This document shows, in pieces, positions 18,846-27,078 of a stretch of DNA of 64,000 nt; within the stretch, counting starts at the first letter, position 1, and each line of letters begins with the position of its first letter. A program made the position numbers and the translations under genes. Origin of the DNA: Aureibacter tunicatorum (lineage in GTDB: Bacteria; Bacteroidota; Bacteroidia; Cytophagales; Cyclobacteriaceae); NCBI RefSeq assembly GCF_036492635.1, contig NZ_AP025306.1, positions 248,001 through 312,000 on the forward strand, read 5' to 3'. Below the pieces are notes generated by a model. That model saw only the letters and a program-made list of their open reading frames with translations, made no database searches and was not told where the DNA came from.

Positions 18846-19631
18846 ATGTTTCTTAGAAATATTCTTTTATTATCGTGGATGGCTATGGCGACAATCGCTA
18901 ATGCTCAGCAGTCAGAGTTGATATCACAATTCGACGCGCCGAAAGCAAGGCAAGCAGTGGTGGCGACAGATGACGCTTTTTTTGTGGTGGATAATCGCAC
19001 GATAATCAAACGCGACAAGCAAACCGGCGATAGTTTGGCTGTGTGGACAGACAAGCGCTTGGATCATCTCAATAGCGCTATATTGATAGACTCCTTGGTC
19101 TATTGCGCTCATTCGAATTATCCTCAGATACCGATGTCCAGCACTATCGAGATTTTTGACCCGAAGACGATGACGCATGTGGGCAATCATAGTTTTGGGA
19201 TAGAATTTGGATCGGCTACGTGGATTGATGAATATGAGGGCCATTTTTACGTCATGTTCGCCCATTACGATAGAGATCATAATAGACAGAGGAACAGAGA
19301 TGTCAGCTGGACGCAACTAGTGAAATTCGATAAGGAATGGCGAAAAGTAGGCGCTTGGATTTTGCCGAAAGAACTGGTGGAACGCACCACGCCGTATAGC
19401 ATCTCGGGTGGAATATTTATGGAAGACGGACGAATCTTGGCTACGCATCATCATCACTCTGAACTCTATGTGCTTTCGATACCAAGTATCGGCTCTCAGC
19501 TCGTTTGGGAGCATACGTTCGAATCGTCAATCAAAGGCCAGGGAATTGCTTTGGACCCCTTGGATAAAAATATCTTATGGGGCATCGACAAGAAAAACAG
19601 GCAAGTGCTCAAGACAAAGTTGACTTGGTAG
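18846..19631 (+). CDS. Secreted beta-propeller-like protein
   Basis: 261 residues from ATG 18846 (in-frame TTG at 18837 rejected). Signal peptide MFLRNILLLSWMAMATIANA. The body consists of repeating short beta strands with aspartates and aromatic residues (DAFFVVDNRTIIKRDKQTGD, IEIFDPKTMTHVGNHSFGIE, LVKFDKEWRKVGAWILP, LYVLSIPSIGSQLVWEHTF), the look of a small beta-propeller. No catalytic motif recognised. It sits behind the TonB receptor with only a hairpin between, so it probably belongs to the same uptake unit. Its last ~70 bp and the terminator are duplicated at 22206. Confidence 0.72.
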   Translation: MFLRNILLLSWMAMATIANAQQSELISQFDAPKARQAVVATDDAFFVVDNRTIIKRDKQTGDSLAVWTDKRLDHLNSAILIDSLVYCAHSNYPQIPMSSTIEIFDPKTMTHVGNHSFGIEFGSATWIDEYEGHFYVMFAHYDRDHNRQRNRDVSWTQLVKFDKEWRKVGAWILPKELVERTTPYSISGGIFMEDGRILATHHHHSELYVLSIPSIGSQLVWEHTFESSIKGQGIALDPLDKNILWGIDKKNRQVLKTKLTW

Positions 19632-19721
19632 GTCGATGGTCAAATGATTCACACTTGTGATGAAATTATCGCTTCATTTTCTAAACTCAAGCCAGCGAGG
19701 TTTAGGAAATGAAGCTTTTTA
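19560..19721. repeat. Direct repeat, left copy (3' end of propeller gene plus terminator)
   Basis: About 160 bp recur at 22206-22367 in the same orientation, without gaps for the first 136 bp (offset 2646) and with scattered substitutions. This copy includes the last codons and stop of the gene at 18846 and an intact terminator. The two copies bracket the island of mobile and toxin-like scraps. Confidence 0.88.
19671..19720 (+). terminator. Strong terminator of the propeller gene
   Basis: Sixteen-bp stem (19671-19686 with 19700-19715, one mismatch), 13-nt loop, five T. The duplicate copy near 22317-22365 has a decayed right arm. Confidence 0.85.
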
Positions 19722-19756
19722 TGTAAAGGCTGTTATGTTAAGGTAGCTAAATCATT

Positions 19757-19948
19757 CTACCTGTCAAATAGAGTTTTCCTTCGTCTATTTTCCATTCTGT
19801 CGTTATGGCCTCTGAAACCTTCATATTTTCCTCCAGATCCTCCTCCTGTAAAAAAGCCTATAATATTTAATATTTTCTTAAATATTGATTGACGAGGTGT
19901 CTTTCCAAATTCTCTCATATTAATATGTCCCAGTGAATTGTGATTCAA
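19757..19948 (-). CDS. Doubtful small protein in the scrap island
   Basis: 63 codons on the minus strand encoding a basic, glycine-rich peptide (TPRQSIFKKILNIIGFFTGG then a GGSGG stretch and an Arg-rich end). The pattern is not random-looking, but there is no homologue I recognise. It lies within the region bracketed by the direct repeat. It may be a remnant of a longer gene. Confidence 0.25.
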   Translation of the reverse strand: MNHNSLGHINMREFGKTPRQSIFKKILNIIGFFTGGGSGGKYEGFRGHNDRMENRRRKTLFDR

Positions 19949-20037
19949 TAATGCTTTAATGTAATTATTTTTTACTATTTATAATTAATAAATAGTAATT
20001 AAGTGTTATATTTTAATCTATATTAGCGTCTTAGCAT

Positions 20038-20217
20038 ATGAGATTGATTGTAAATTTAATTATTTTTATACTTTTTATTCTTGGGGCAATCGAGTTGTTG
20101 GCTCAAAATAAATTTCCTGAAGAATATAAAAACGCTCCATATTTTATTTCCAGATCACCAGAAAACCTTGCAAATTTTTTGACAAAAAATGACTCCTCAG
20201 ATTATCAAAAGGTATAA
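20038..20217 (+). pseudogene. Truncated secreted protein (transglutaminase-like N-terminus)
   Basis: ATG 20038 opens a clear signal peptide (MRLIVNLIIFILFILGAIEL, then LAQ) and about 35 further residues (YISRSPENLANFLTK-type helix: actual motif SRSPENLANFLTK), then stops at 20217, just where the IS3 sequence begins. The SPENLANFLTKN...YQKV part resembles the start of transglutaminase-like proteins of Bacteroidota, which continue RAIYTWI. I read it as a gene cut by the IS insertion; the 3' part was not found in the window. Confidence 0.5.
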
Positions 20218-21153
20218 TACCCTTGAAAAACTAGACCAAGAGCCTAACTCGAATGATTTGTTCAATAAAATTGGTCGTTTGGAGTTGGAAAATGATTTTC
20301 TAAAAAAAAACTTGAAGAAGTTGGGACATCTATAGACCTCAAACTCCTTGTGAATTCAAATGATTCATTAAGCATTCGAGGGCAATGTAAGCTCCTCGGA
20401 ATAGCACGCTCTAGTTACTATTTCACAGCAAAAGGAGAATCTCAGGAGAACTTAGAGATCATGCGGAAAATGGATGACATATTCTTGAAGAGCCAACAGC
20501 AGGCGTACTTACCATGCAGTCTATGTTAAGAGATAATGGAATATTAGCCTCTTATGAACGGGTAAGACGTTTAATGAGAAAAGCCGGTATTTATGCTATT
20601 TACCCCAAAAAGAATCTTTCTAAGTTAGGAGCAGTTAAGTATATACACCCTTATCTTCTTCGTGATCTTGAGATTACTCGAGTGCATCAAGTCTGGGAGA
20701 TTGATATAACCTATATTCCAATGGCTTCAGGCTTTATGTATTTGACAGCCATTATTGATGTATATAGTCGGTATATTGTTGGATGGGGCTTGAGTAATTC
20801 TTTAGAGGCCAATCATTCATTGGATGTTGTTAAAAAAGCCATTGAAGTGCATGGAAAACCTGAAATATTGAATAGTGATCAAGGAATTCAATTCATATGT
20901 AAAGCTTATGTAGATTACCTCAAGGATTAAAAAATTAAAATCGTATGGATGGAAAAGGACGAGCGCTAGATAATATTTATATTGAACGATTTTGGCGAAC
21001 GATAAAATATAACCATATTTATCTCAATCCAGCTGATAATGGACTCAGCTTATAAGAGGGGTTTGTAATTTGCTAGAACGATATCATAGTAGGGATCATC
21101 AAGGAATCGATAGACTAAAACCTAAAGAGGTTTTTCAGTTGAATGCTGCCTAA
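20205..21153 (+). mobile_element. Decayed IS3-family insertion sequence (OrfA/OrfB remnant)
   Basis: Pieces of an IS3 (IS150-like) transposase can be read across frames: the end of OrfA (RLELENDFLKKNLKKLG), then SIRGQCKLLGIARSSYYF, MRKMDDIFLKS, MQSMLRDNGILASYERVRRL, HQVWEIDITYIPMASGF (first D), KPEILNSDQGIQF (second D) and LDNIYIERFWRTIKY (E), so all three catalytic positions were once there. It is dead: one base is missing near 20503 before MQSML, a stop and frame change follow YVDYLKD near 20928, and more stops occur near 20338 and 21055. The longest open part is 20514-20930. The HTH N-terminus of OrfA is missing and I found no clear terminal inverted repeats. Confidence 0.85.
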
Positions 21154-21299
21154 TGGCTGTTGAAATATGGATAACTTTTCAGCGGTGCAAGCACCTAAAG
21201 TTACCCACATTCCAATAGCTCAATATAATAGTTGGTTTAAATTTTCTAAAATTTTAGGAATGAAAAATCAACTAAGAATGTTTAACTCTTGGTCCAGTA

Positions 21300-21516
21300 A
21301 AGCGAGGGTATTATATAATGGAGTTAATAACGGAAAAGGATTTAGACAAACACCATCTTCTGGAGATAGGACGGACAGCAGCTAGTCATACTAATGTGCA
21401 AGGAAATGGAAATCATTTTGTACTGGGAGCTAGAAGTGGCAAGTTACTATTTATAATCAAAATGGGGATGTAGGAACATTTTCATTAAAGCAATTTGTTG
21501 AAATAGGAAATAAGTA
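21300..21516 (+). pseudogene. C-terminal tail of a polymorphic-toxin-like protein, frameshifted
   Basis: Across one frameshift near 21437 the sequence reads HLLEIGRTAASHTNVQGNG, HFVLGARSG, then VTIYNQNGDVGTFSLKQFVE and IGNK followed by a stop at 21514-21516. Compact C-terminal domains of this kind are seen at the ends of RHS/polymorphic toxins. No upstream toxin body remains: the IS3 relic precedes it. The gene following by 3 bp may be its immunity gene. The toxin assignment is by resemblance only. Confidence 0.45.
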
Positions 21517-21519
21517 GTT

Positions 21520-21972
21520 ATGAAATTATTATTTATGATTAGTATAATTTATTCGTTATTTACATGTAATGTTGATATTCCTCAAATTAATAATATTAAC
21601 ATTAATTTAGAAATTAAGGGAAAAGGTGATATAGATTTATGTAATGAAAAGTATGAATTAGAAATTCAATCATTAGATAAAAAATGTCTTTTTAAACAGA
21701 GCTATGGCTGCCAAATAGAATCATTGCCTAACTCTATATATGATAATGAAGAAGTTGCAATTTCTTTCTGCTGGAGTGGGTATAAATTTTATTTTAATCA
21801 TGTTGATACACAATTATTAAAGGAGTCTAATTTTAATTTTAGAATCGAGTATCCTCCTATACATGATAGTTCAATAAAAAAATCAAATAATTTACAGGAG
21901 GTGCATTATTTATCTTTTGATTCTAGCAAGTATCAGTCTATTGAATTAATAAAGCCTATTTATAAAAATTAA
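21520..21972 (+). CDS. Hypothetical protein, possible orphan immunity protein
   Basis: 150 residues starting 3 bp after the stop of the toxin-like tail. N-terminal hydrophobic signal with a Cys (MKLLFMISIIYSLFTCNVDI), so probably a lipoprotein or exported protein. The rest is beta-rich with several Cys (DLCNEKYELEIQSLDKKCLF) and acidic. Its codon use is more A/T-rich than that of the neighbouring housekeeping-type genes. Toxin-then-immunity order and tight spacing suggest an immunity role, but I do not recognise the family. Confidence 0.5.
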   Translation: MKLLFMISIIYSLFTCNVDIPQINNININLEIKGKGDIDLCNEKYELEIQSLDKKCLFKQSYGCQIESLPNSIYDNEEVAISFCWSGYKFYFNHVDTQLLKESNFNFRIEYPPIHDSSIKKSNNLQEVHYLSFDSSKYQSIELIKPIYKN

Positions 21973-22178
21973 GAATCTTTCTAGTCCACAGTATGATTAG
22001 AAAGCGACACTAGTTCAAGGTACATCAAAAGTAAACCCAAATGATCTAAGCTTAGATTAAAGAACACTGGATCAAGTTTTCAACTTGTTCCCAATTCTGA
22101 TAGATAATATTCAAAAGTCTTGGCATAAGTTAAGGCACTTTTTAGATCTTTGATAAAAGTAGTTGATATGCCAGCAAA

Positions 22179-22193
22179 CAGGTTGCAAACCTG
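22179..22193. repeat. Small palindrome
   Basis: CAGGTT-GCA-AACCTG, a perfect 6-bp inverted repeat with a 3-nt centre, just before the right copy of the direct repeat. Could be an IS end or a REP-like element; no second copy was seen. Confidence 0.25.
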
Positions 22194-22205
22194 CGCTAGG
22201 GTAGG

Positions 22206-22367
22206 TTGGATAAAAATATCTTATGGGGCATCGACAAGAAAAACAGGCAAGTCCTCAAGACAAAATTGACTTGGTAGATCGATGGTCAAATAATTCACAC
22301 TTGTGATGAAATTATCGCTTCATTTTCTAAACTCAAGCCAGAGAATTTTAGAAATAATGTTTTTTAT
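22206..22367. repeat. Direct repeat, right copy (decayed)
   Basis: Second copy of 19560-19721. It keeps the last codons of the propeller gene (ILWGIDKKNRQVLKTKLTW region, with a few changes) but has no gene body before it, and its terminator stem has lost pairing on the right arm. It appears to be the dead copy. Confidence 0.85.
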
Positions 22368-22448
22368 ATAACTTTATTTAATATTTTTTAACTAATGTCT
22401 CTAGTTGTCGTAATATTTATAACATTAACCTGACAAAAGTATGATCAT

Positions 22449-23306
22449 ATGGGATATATGGGATTCGGAATGAACAAGGAAAACTATGAGCGACAGCCTA
22501 AAGAATTTTATACCAACCAAAGAGAAATAAACAAAAAAGATACGGCATTTACCAAAAACAATCCCGACGCTCCAAAAATCAAAAAAGAAGAGATTTTAAA
22601 CAAGCCATATTTTAAAACGCTTGGAGATACTTTGTTTCTGAAGATTTTTAAATTTTTAGTATTGGTATTCTTATTAGGTTCAATTTTTAAGTTGTCATTC
22701 TTTGATCCTTGGTTGAATGATTATGAAAAAAAGAAATATAAAGAAACTCTTATAAATGCCTATTCGACTGATCACAATTTTTTACTGAACTCGAATGAAA
22801 AATTATTGTTGAATTATTTCCAGATTGATATGTCAATGAATACTACATTGATATTATCCAAAGGATATCCAATTTCTGTTAGTGCAGAATACTTACGACA
22901 TCCAGATCTTATTAAAATAGGCACTTGGAATTCTAAAGTTACTAATTTCGAATTAATAAATAGTCAACTCAGGGTGATTCAAAAAGATACAGTCAGAATA
23001 TTAGAAAAAAATTGGATTCTATTTTATCAAAATGATACTATAGATTCTCAATACATTTCAGCACTAAAAAACTTAAATATAGATGTTAATTATATCAATG
23101 AATTAAGAGGTATATTAAAAGCAAATGGATATTCAGAACTTAAGTTTGAAAAAGGACAAACAATAATTACGGTTTCGAATAAAGTAATGGGTGATTATCA
23201 ATATATCAGAAGTGAAAAACCACTTAAGAATGGAGTAAGCGTTATAAAACTTGATAGTGTTACATACTTAAGAAAAATATCTTCTATAAGTCTAAGTAAT
23301 CTATAA
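22449..23306 (+). CDS. Hypothetical single-TM membrane protein
   Basis: 285 residues. A charged cytoplasmic N-terminus (MGYMGFGMNKENYERQPKEF) precedes one TM helix (~65-85: FLKIFKFLVLVFLLGSIFK) and an extracytoplasmic part rich in Lys and Asn. The same N-terminal GYMGFGM pattern is, from memory, common in membrane proteins of unknown function in Bacteroidota. A terminator follows. It lies just outside the repeat-flanked island. Confidence 0.65.
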   Translation: MGYMGFGMNKENYERQPKEFYTNQREINKKDTAFTKNNPDAPKIKKEEILNKPYFKTLGDTLFLKIFKFLVLVFLLGSIFKLSFFDPWLNDYEKKKYKETLINAYSTDHNFLLNSNEKLLLNYFQIDMSMNTTLILSKGYPISVSAEYLRHPDLIKIGTWNSKVTNFELINSQLRVIQKDTVRILEKNWILFYQNDTIDSQYISALKNLNIDVNYINELRGILKANGYSELKFEKGQTIITVSNKVMGDYQYIRSEKPLKNGVSVIKLDSVTYLRKISSISLSNL

Positions 23307-23357
23307 GAAACTAGCACAAGATTTTATCTTGGGTTAAATATCAGCAGATATATAAAG

Positions 23358-23395
23358 TCCATCTTGATCGCTTGTCGATTGGGATGGATTTTTTT
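23358..23395 (+). terminator. Terminator of the single-TM protein gene
   Basis: Thirteen-bp stem with two G-T pairs (23358-23370 with 23376-23388), 5-nt loop, then seven T. Confidence 0.8.
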
Positions 23396-23598
23396 CTTTT
23401 CGCTATTACTAGAATTCAGGAACACGAATAATGCGTGAAATATATATAGTTCTTAATTGAAAATTGAATAAAGTATGGGCGTAAGTAACAGTAAGATACT
23501 TATTCGGTAGGCGGGAAGGTGTTACCTTTGAATTGAAATAGAGAATAGACGTATCATTTTTTAGACTTATCCCAAGGGTTTATCCCTTATCATTCCTA

Positions 23599-23636
23599 GA
23601 AAGGTCAGTTAGAGGTCTGGCCTTTCACTTTTTTTA
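23599..23636 (+). terminator. Second plus-strand terminator, orphan
   Basis: Stem GAAAGGTCAG (23599-23608) / CTGGCCTTTC (23617-23626), one G-T pair, then ACTTTTTTT. It lies 200 bp after the previous terminator with no coding frame between, so it may end a short non-coding transcript (about 23400-23630) or serve as a back-up. Confidence 0.55.
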
Positions 23637-24080
23637 AAAAGCGTAACCAAGCCCAAAACCATAGACCAGATCTTGCTTATTGTTATGGAAGTCCATGTTC
23701 AATGTTGGAGATATCGTCAGGTGGTGCCAATGAAAATCATATCCAGTGCCAATGCGGGTGACATATTCACTTTCATTATCATTAATGATGACTCCCGGGC
23801 CGGCCATTAGCTTTAGCCCTGCGATGGGGTGGTAGATGATTTCTCCAATAATAATTCCTTCAGTACCGGCTTTGTGTTCAGCGCCTCCAGTTTCAAAAAA
23901 CTCAGTGCAAATCCCCACGCCAAAGTGGGAGTCAGCTCTGTATTCATATTCTAATCCTATGGGAGAATGGTCATTGCTATCTCCCCCCAGAAAGATGCCT
24001 ACATGGTGATGCTCCTTATGCTGTGCCAATGCGGGCATAGACATGAGAAACAAAAATGCGACAATGGCTACATTTTTCAT
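23634..24080 (-). CDS. Small outer-membrane beta-barrel-like protein
   Basis: 148 residues. Signal peptide MKNVAIVAFLFLMSMPALAQ, then HKEHHH and alternating strands (HVGIFLGGDSNDHSPIGLEY, FGVGICTEFF, GLKLMAGPGVII, YVTRIGTGYDFHW, DLVYGFGLGYAF) ending in an aromatic residue, the usual outer-membrane-barrel terminus. Likely an eight-strand barrel; the His cluster after the cleavage site could bind metal (inference). Confidence 0.72.
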   Translation of the reverse strand: MKNVAIVAFLFLMSMPALAQHKEHHHVGIFLGGDSNDHSPIGLEYEYRADSHFGVGICTEFFETGGAEHKAGTEGIIIGEIIYHPIAGLKLMAGPGVIINDNESEYVTRIGTGYDFHWHHLTISPTLNMDFHNNKQDLVYGFGLGYAF

Positions 24081-24325
24081 AGATCATATTTTTTAGTGAT
24101 TCGACAAATGTAAAATGCTTGCTGACGGGATGATATTCGTTAAATCATGACAAAATCTGATTTTGCTTAGGCATTATGTGGTTTAAGGACATTATGAGGT
24201 TATAGCATATGTTACAGGGATGTAACAGTGTATTACTTACAAGGCGAGAGCAGATCTATTACCTTTATCCTATCGTTTGAAAGGCACGCCTTTTCTTTGA
24301 TTCAATGAATCCATAGGGAAACGGA

Positions 24326-24352
24326 GAAGGAGGATTTTTCCTCCTTCGTTTT
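24326..24352 (+). terminator. Strong orphan terminator
   Basis: Perfect 9-bp stem GAAGGAGGA (24326-24334) / TCCTCCTTC (24339-24347), TTTT loop, followed by GTTTT. No plus-strand gene ends within 900 bp upstream. Confidence 0.65.
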
Positions 24353-24644
24353 CAATGATTTGAAGGCTTTGCTTTAGGAAGCAGATTCATATTGAAAGTT
24401 AATGATAAACACCGCATATTGAGTTTTCTTTTTTTTTCAACATGATAGGGAGTAGCCTTCAGGGGCGCTCTCTTCATGTAAAAGTGAGTGTGTTGTCTTC
24501 TCGAATGAAATCTGATTTAAGCCTTTGAAATGTTCGTAATGGGAAAAGCTCATTAAGATATGAAACAGTATTTACACAGTGAGTAGTGCACTTGTTTTTG
24601 TTAACGTGGGAGTTTGGTAATCTTCCATTTTAGTTTTGTTTTAG

Positions 24645-24684
24645 GTTCAAGCTGGTAGAGCAATCTACTGGCTTTTTCTTGAAC
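24645..24684 (+). ncRNA. Branched hairpin, possible small RNA element
   Basis: Outer stem GTTCAAG (24645-24651) / CTTGAAC (24678-24684), inner stem GTAGA (24655-24659) / TCTAC (24664-24668) closed by a GCAA (GNRA-type) loop. The part AGCTGGTAGAGCA looks like a tRNA D-arm, but no T-arm or acceptor stem is present, so this is not a tRNA. Tentative. Confidence 0.25.
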
Positions 24685-25062
24685 TTATGATGAAATCAGG
24701 TGTAGCGGAGTTGTTTTTTTGATATAAATCCATTTTGCATTTTTGGTTAATGAATACACGAAATCGATCAAAATAAACTTTCTGTTTTCAAGGATATGAA
24801 AATAGCGAAATCTCTCATCGAAGGAGGTAAATGGAATATTTCGTTCAAAATCTTTGAGATTAAGAATGGCGAGCTAATTTAGCTTATATTGTTTTATCGT
24901 ACATAAAGGTATATGTTTCTTTGATTTTGACTCAAATGTTTGATGACTTGCAATTACATCGGAAAACTAATGCTTCACTCAATACTGATTTGAATTGATG
25001 CCTTTCAAAATAGCAGGCTGAATACGATTCGCGATTTTTTACGATTCAAATAATAATGTATT

Positions 25063-25521
25063 ATGAGAAGAATACAAGTGAGCAAGAATTTTTGCTTAGA
25101 CGAGCTCGTCTCTCCAAGAGTTCATGAAAAGTGGGGTGAAAATGCTTTATTGCTTATGGATGATAAAGTATTGCCCATGTTGGAAGCTATCAGGAAAAAC
25201 CTCGGCGGTGTTCCTTTGACAGTCAATAATTGGGCTTATGGAGGAGGAACTTACCAACATTCTGGCTTTAGGGAACCGGAATATTATAAGAGAAATAGCG
25301 ATTCGCTAAGCTTGCACAGGTTTGGAAGAGCGATTGATGTGAAATGCTCCGTAATCCCAGCTCCTGAATTATGGAGAAGAATATACGAGATGGAAACTCT
25401 TTTGCATAGTGAGTTCGGTCTTGGAGGAATCGAGAATATCTTAAAAACCACCAGAGACAACAAGTATGGTGGCTGGGTGCATCTTGACTTTAGGGCATCG
25501 GATAATGTGGTAATATTTTAA
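25063..25521 (+). CDS. Peptidase M15-family protein (D-Ala-D-Ala carboxypeptidase/endolysin-like)
   Basis: 152 residues without a signal peptide. The zinc site is complete: SLHRFGRAIDVK gives H85 and D92, and WVHLDFR gives H140, with D142 as a possible catalytic or structural residue. The length and missing signal peptide fit the phage-endolysin-like M15 group, which cut peptidoglycan cross-links. No phage structural genes, holin or lysozyme are adjacent. It may be a cytoplasmic recycling enzyme, a phage remnant or cargo of another secretion route. Terminator follows. Confidence 0.85.
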   Translation: MRRIQVSKNFCLDELVSPRVHEKWGENALLLMDDKVLPMLEAIRKNLGGVPLTVNNWAYGGGTYQHSGFREPEYYKRNSDSLSLHRFGRAIDVKCSVIPAPELWRRIYEMETLLHSEFGLGGIENILKTTRDNKYGGWVHLDFRASDNVVIF

Positions 25522-25537
25522 TAATTAAAATCGGTCA

Positions 25538-25586
25538 TGTTCAATCCCTTATTTCGAGAAAGGAATTGTGGATTGAGCATTTTATT
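25538..25586 (+). terminator. Terminator of the M15 peptidase gene
   Basis: Stem TGTTCAATCC (25538-25547) / GGATTGAGCA (25570-25579), one G-T pair, then TTTTATT; 22-nt loop. Confidence 0.7.
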
Positions 25587-25597
25587 ATTTGAAAGAC

Positions 25598-25963
25598 CTA
25601 ATGGCCATGAGGATCAAAATAAGCTTCTATTGTCAATGGGTCTTTTTCATATTGAGAAGCTGTGTGAAAATACTCGATTGCATTTTTTCTTTCGGAAGCT
25701 ATTTTGATTTTCACTATGCCGATATTTCGGTGCAGGTTTGCGTCTTTTGAGCCCAAACTTTTCGCTTTTGTCAGCAAGGGCAAAGCTTCAGTTGGCTTTC
25801 CCAAATCGGAATATACAGCTCCCAGATTGGTAAGAATTTTAATATTGTCAGGATATTGGTTCTTTAGCAAAAGTAATTTGCTTTTTATCGAATAGAGTTT
25901 GTCGAAATTCGGGCAAGCTTCCTTGTATGATTTTTTTATTTCTTTTATTTCAGTGTCAAGCAT
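25598..25963 (-). CDS. TPR-repeat protein
   Basis: 121 residues, no signal. Two to three tetratricopeptide repeats: IKILTNLGAVYSDLGKPTEA LPLL (~38-70) and LHRNIGIVKIKIASERKNAI (~76-104) carry the W/L-G-Y/F-A-P spacing of TPRs. It is probably a small protein-protein adaptor. Convergent with the M15 peptidase gene; ends 76 bp from it. Confidence 0.7.
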   Translation of the reverse strand: MLDTEIKEIKKSYKEACPNFDKLYSIKSKLLLLKNQYPDNIKILTNLGAVYSDLGKPTEALPLLTKAKSLGSKDANLHRNIGIVKIKIASERKNAIEYFHTASQYEKDPLTIEAYFDPHGH

Positions 25964-26134
25964 AACAATAGAGTTATTTTAGCTTTGCAATTCAATTGAT
26001 AGGTGATTTAAATATAGTGGTAAATTTTAGTTTTTCAAGTTTTTAAATTATAATTTAAGTTTGTTGAAGTAAATTATGATTCTTGTAAAATAATCGTCGT
26101 ATTTTAATTGTGAAGAGAATCTAAAATTATTGAT

Positions 26135-27067
26135 ATGAGATTTGATAAGGGGCTATTGGTTTGTTTGACCTTCCTTTTGGCTTGTAATAAGCCCAAGAAA
26201 GATGATAATGTTACCTTTAAAGAGGCTGGAATTCATATTGAGCAAATAAAAGAAGAGATCGAATTAGTGTCTGATAGTTTTGCTAACTTAAAATTGGAAA
26301 GTCAATCAAGAAGCGCGAATGAACAAGGTGAATTAGAGCTTATATCTGTAGAAAGTTATAAAGAAATCATTTATGATTCTTTGGATCTACCTAATTTACA
26401 GGTCATCAAAGACTTATCTTTTTTATTTTTGAGTGAATTTCATGGGGATGAATTGCAGGAAGGAGTTACGCAAGGAAAAGATTGGTACGGGTTGATAATC
26501 GAAGGTGATTCTTCAAGCTTAAAGAGATTGAATGTCAAAATGGAAAGATCATTTGATCCAATTCTTGATAGCGAAGGGGAAAAAACAGGATGGGAAATTA
26601 CTGCCGACAGCGCTCAAAATTGTCTGATGCTCATTGCTACGACCAGGTTTGAATTACATGAACAGAAATTGGAAGATTTTCAAGTTGACTTTGGTCGACC
26701 CTCTTTGGATATAATGAAGGATACAATTTCATTGGTTATGGATTCAATTGAGTATAGTATTTATGAAAATACGGATAGATTTTTATTGAGCGATGGAAAT
26801 CTGGTTGATGCAAACTATAAAATGTACATAACAGCACAGAAAAATGGTGAAAAAATTACTCAAAATTTGATTGCTAAGTATAATATGGATGATAACAAAC
26901 CGAATATATTATGGGCAGGGGATCTTGACGGGGATAATAAATTGGATTTGATAATTGATGCATCTCGTCATTACAATGTATTCTTGCCTACATTATTTTT
27001 ATCGTCTTTTGCCGATGAAAATGAATTGGTCAAGTGTGTAGCTTTCTTAGAATCAGTTGGGTGTTAG
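26135..27067 (+). CDS. Lipoprotein with C-terminal Asp-rich (FG-GAP/dockerin-like) calcium loop
   Basis: 310 residues. Lipobox FLLAC (signal 1-17). Charged N-terminal region, a beta-rich centre, and near the end WAGDLDGDNKLDLIIDASRH, an Asp-rich loop like those of FG-GAP or EF-hand-type calcium sites, then a conserved-looking tail with two Cys (VKCVAFLESVGC). First of three close genes (11-bp and 10-bp gaps) that likely form one operon. Function unknown. Confidence 0.72.
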   Translation: MRFDKGLLVCLTFLLACNKPKKDDNVTFKEAGIHIEQIKEEIELVSDSFANLKLESQSRSANEQGELELISVESYKEIIYDSLDLPNLQVIKDLSFLFLSEFHGDELQEGVTQGKDWYGLIIEGDSSSLKRLNVKMERSFDPILDSEGEKTGWEITADSAQNCLMLIATTRFELHEQKLEDFQVDFGRPSLDIMKDTISLVMDSIEYSIYENTDRFLLSDGNLVDANYKMYITAQKNGEKITQNLIAKYNMDDNKPNILWAGDLDGDNKLDLIIDASRHYNVFLPTLFLSSFADENELVKCVAFLESVGC

Positions 27068-27078
27068 AATTACTGTAT

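Larger units (their letters stand above)
24081..25062. other. Large non-coding region (~980 bp)
   Basis: No coding frame longer than a few dozen codons on either strand. It holds a strong terminator-like hairpin (24326-24352) and a branched hairpin around 24645-24684 with a GCAA loop. It could carry small RNA genes, a degraded gene or long untranslated regions; sequence alone does not decide. Confidence 0.5.

Noticed and set aside
20514-20930. Functional transposase gene
   Set aside because: Truncated at both sides by a one-base deletion and an in-frame stop; the catalytic Glu lies in another frame.
24645-24684. tRNA-like D-arm sequence
   Set aside because: No acceptor stem, anticodon arm or T-arm (no GGTTCGAATCC-like part) in the following 80 bp.
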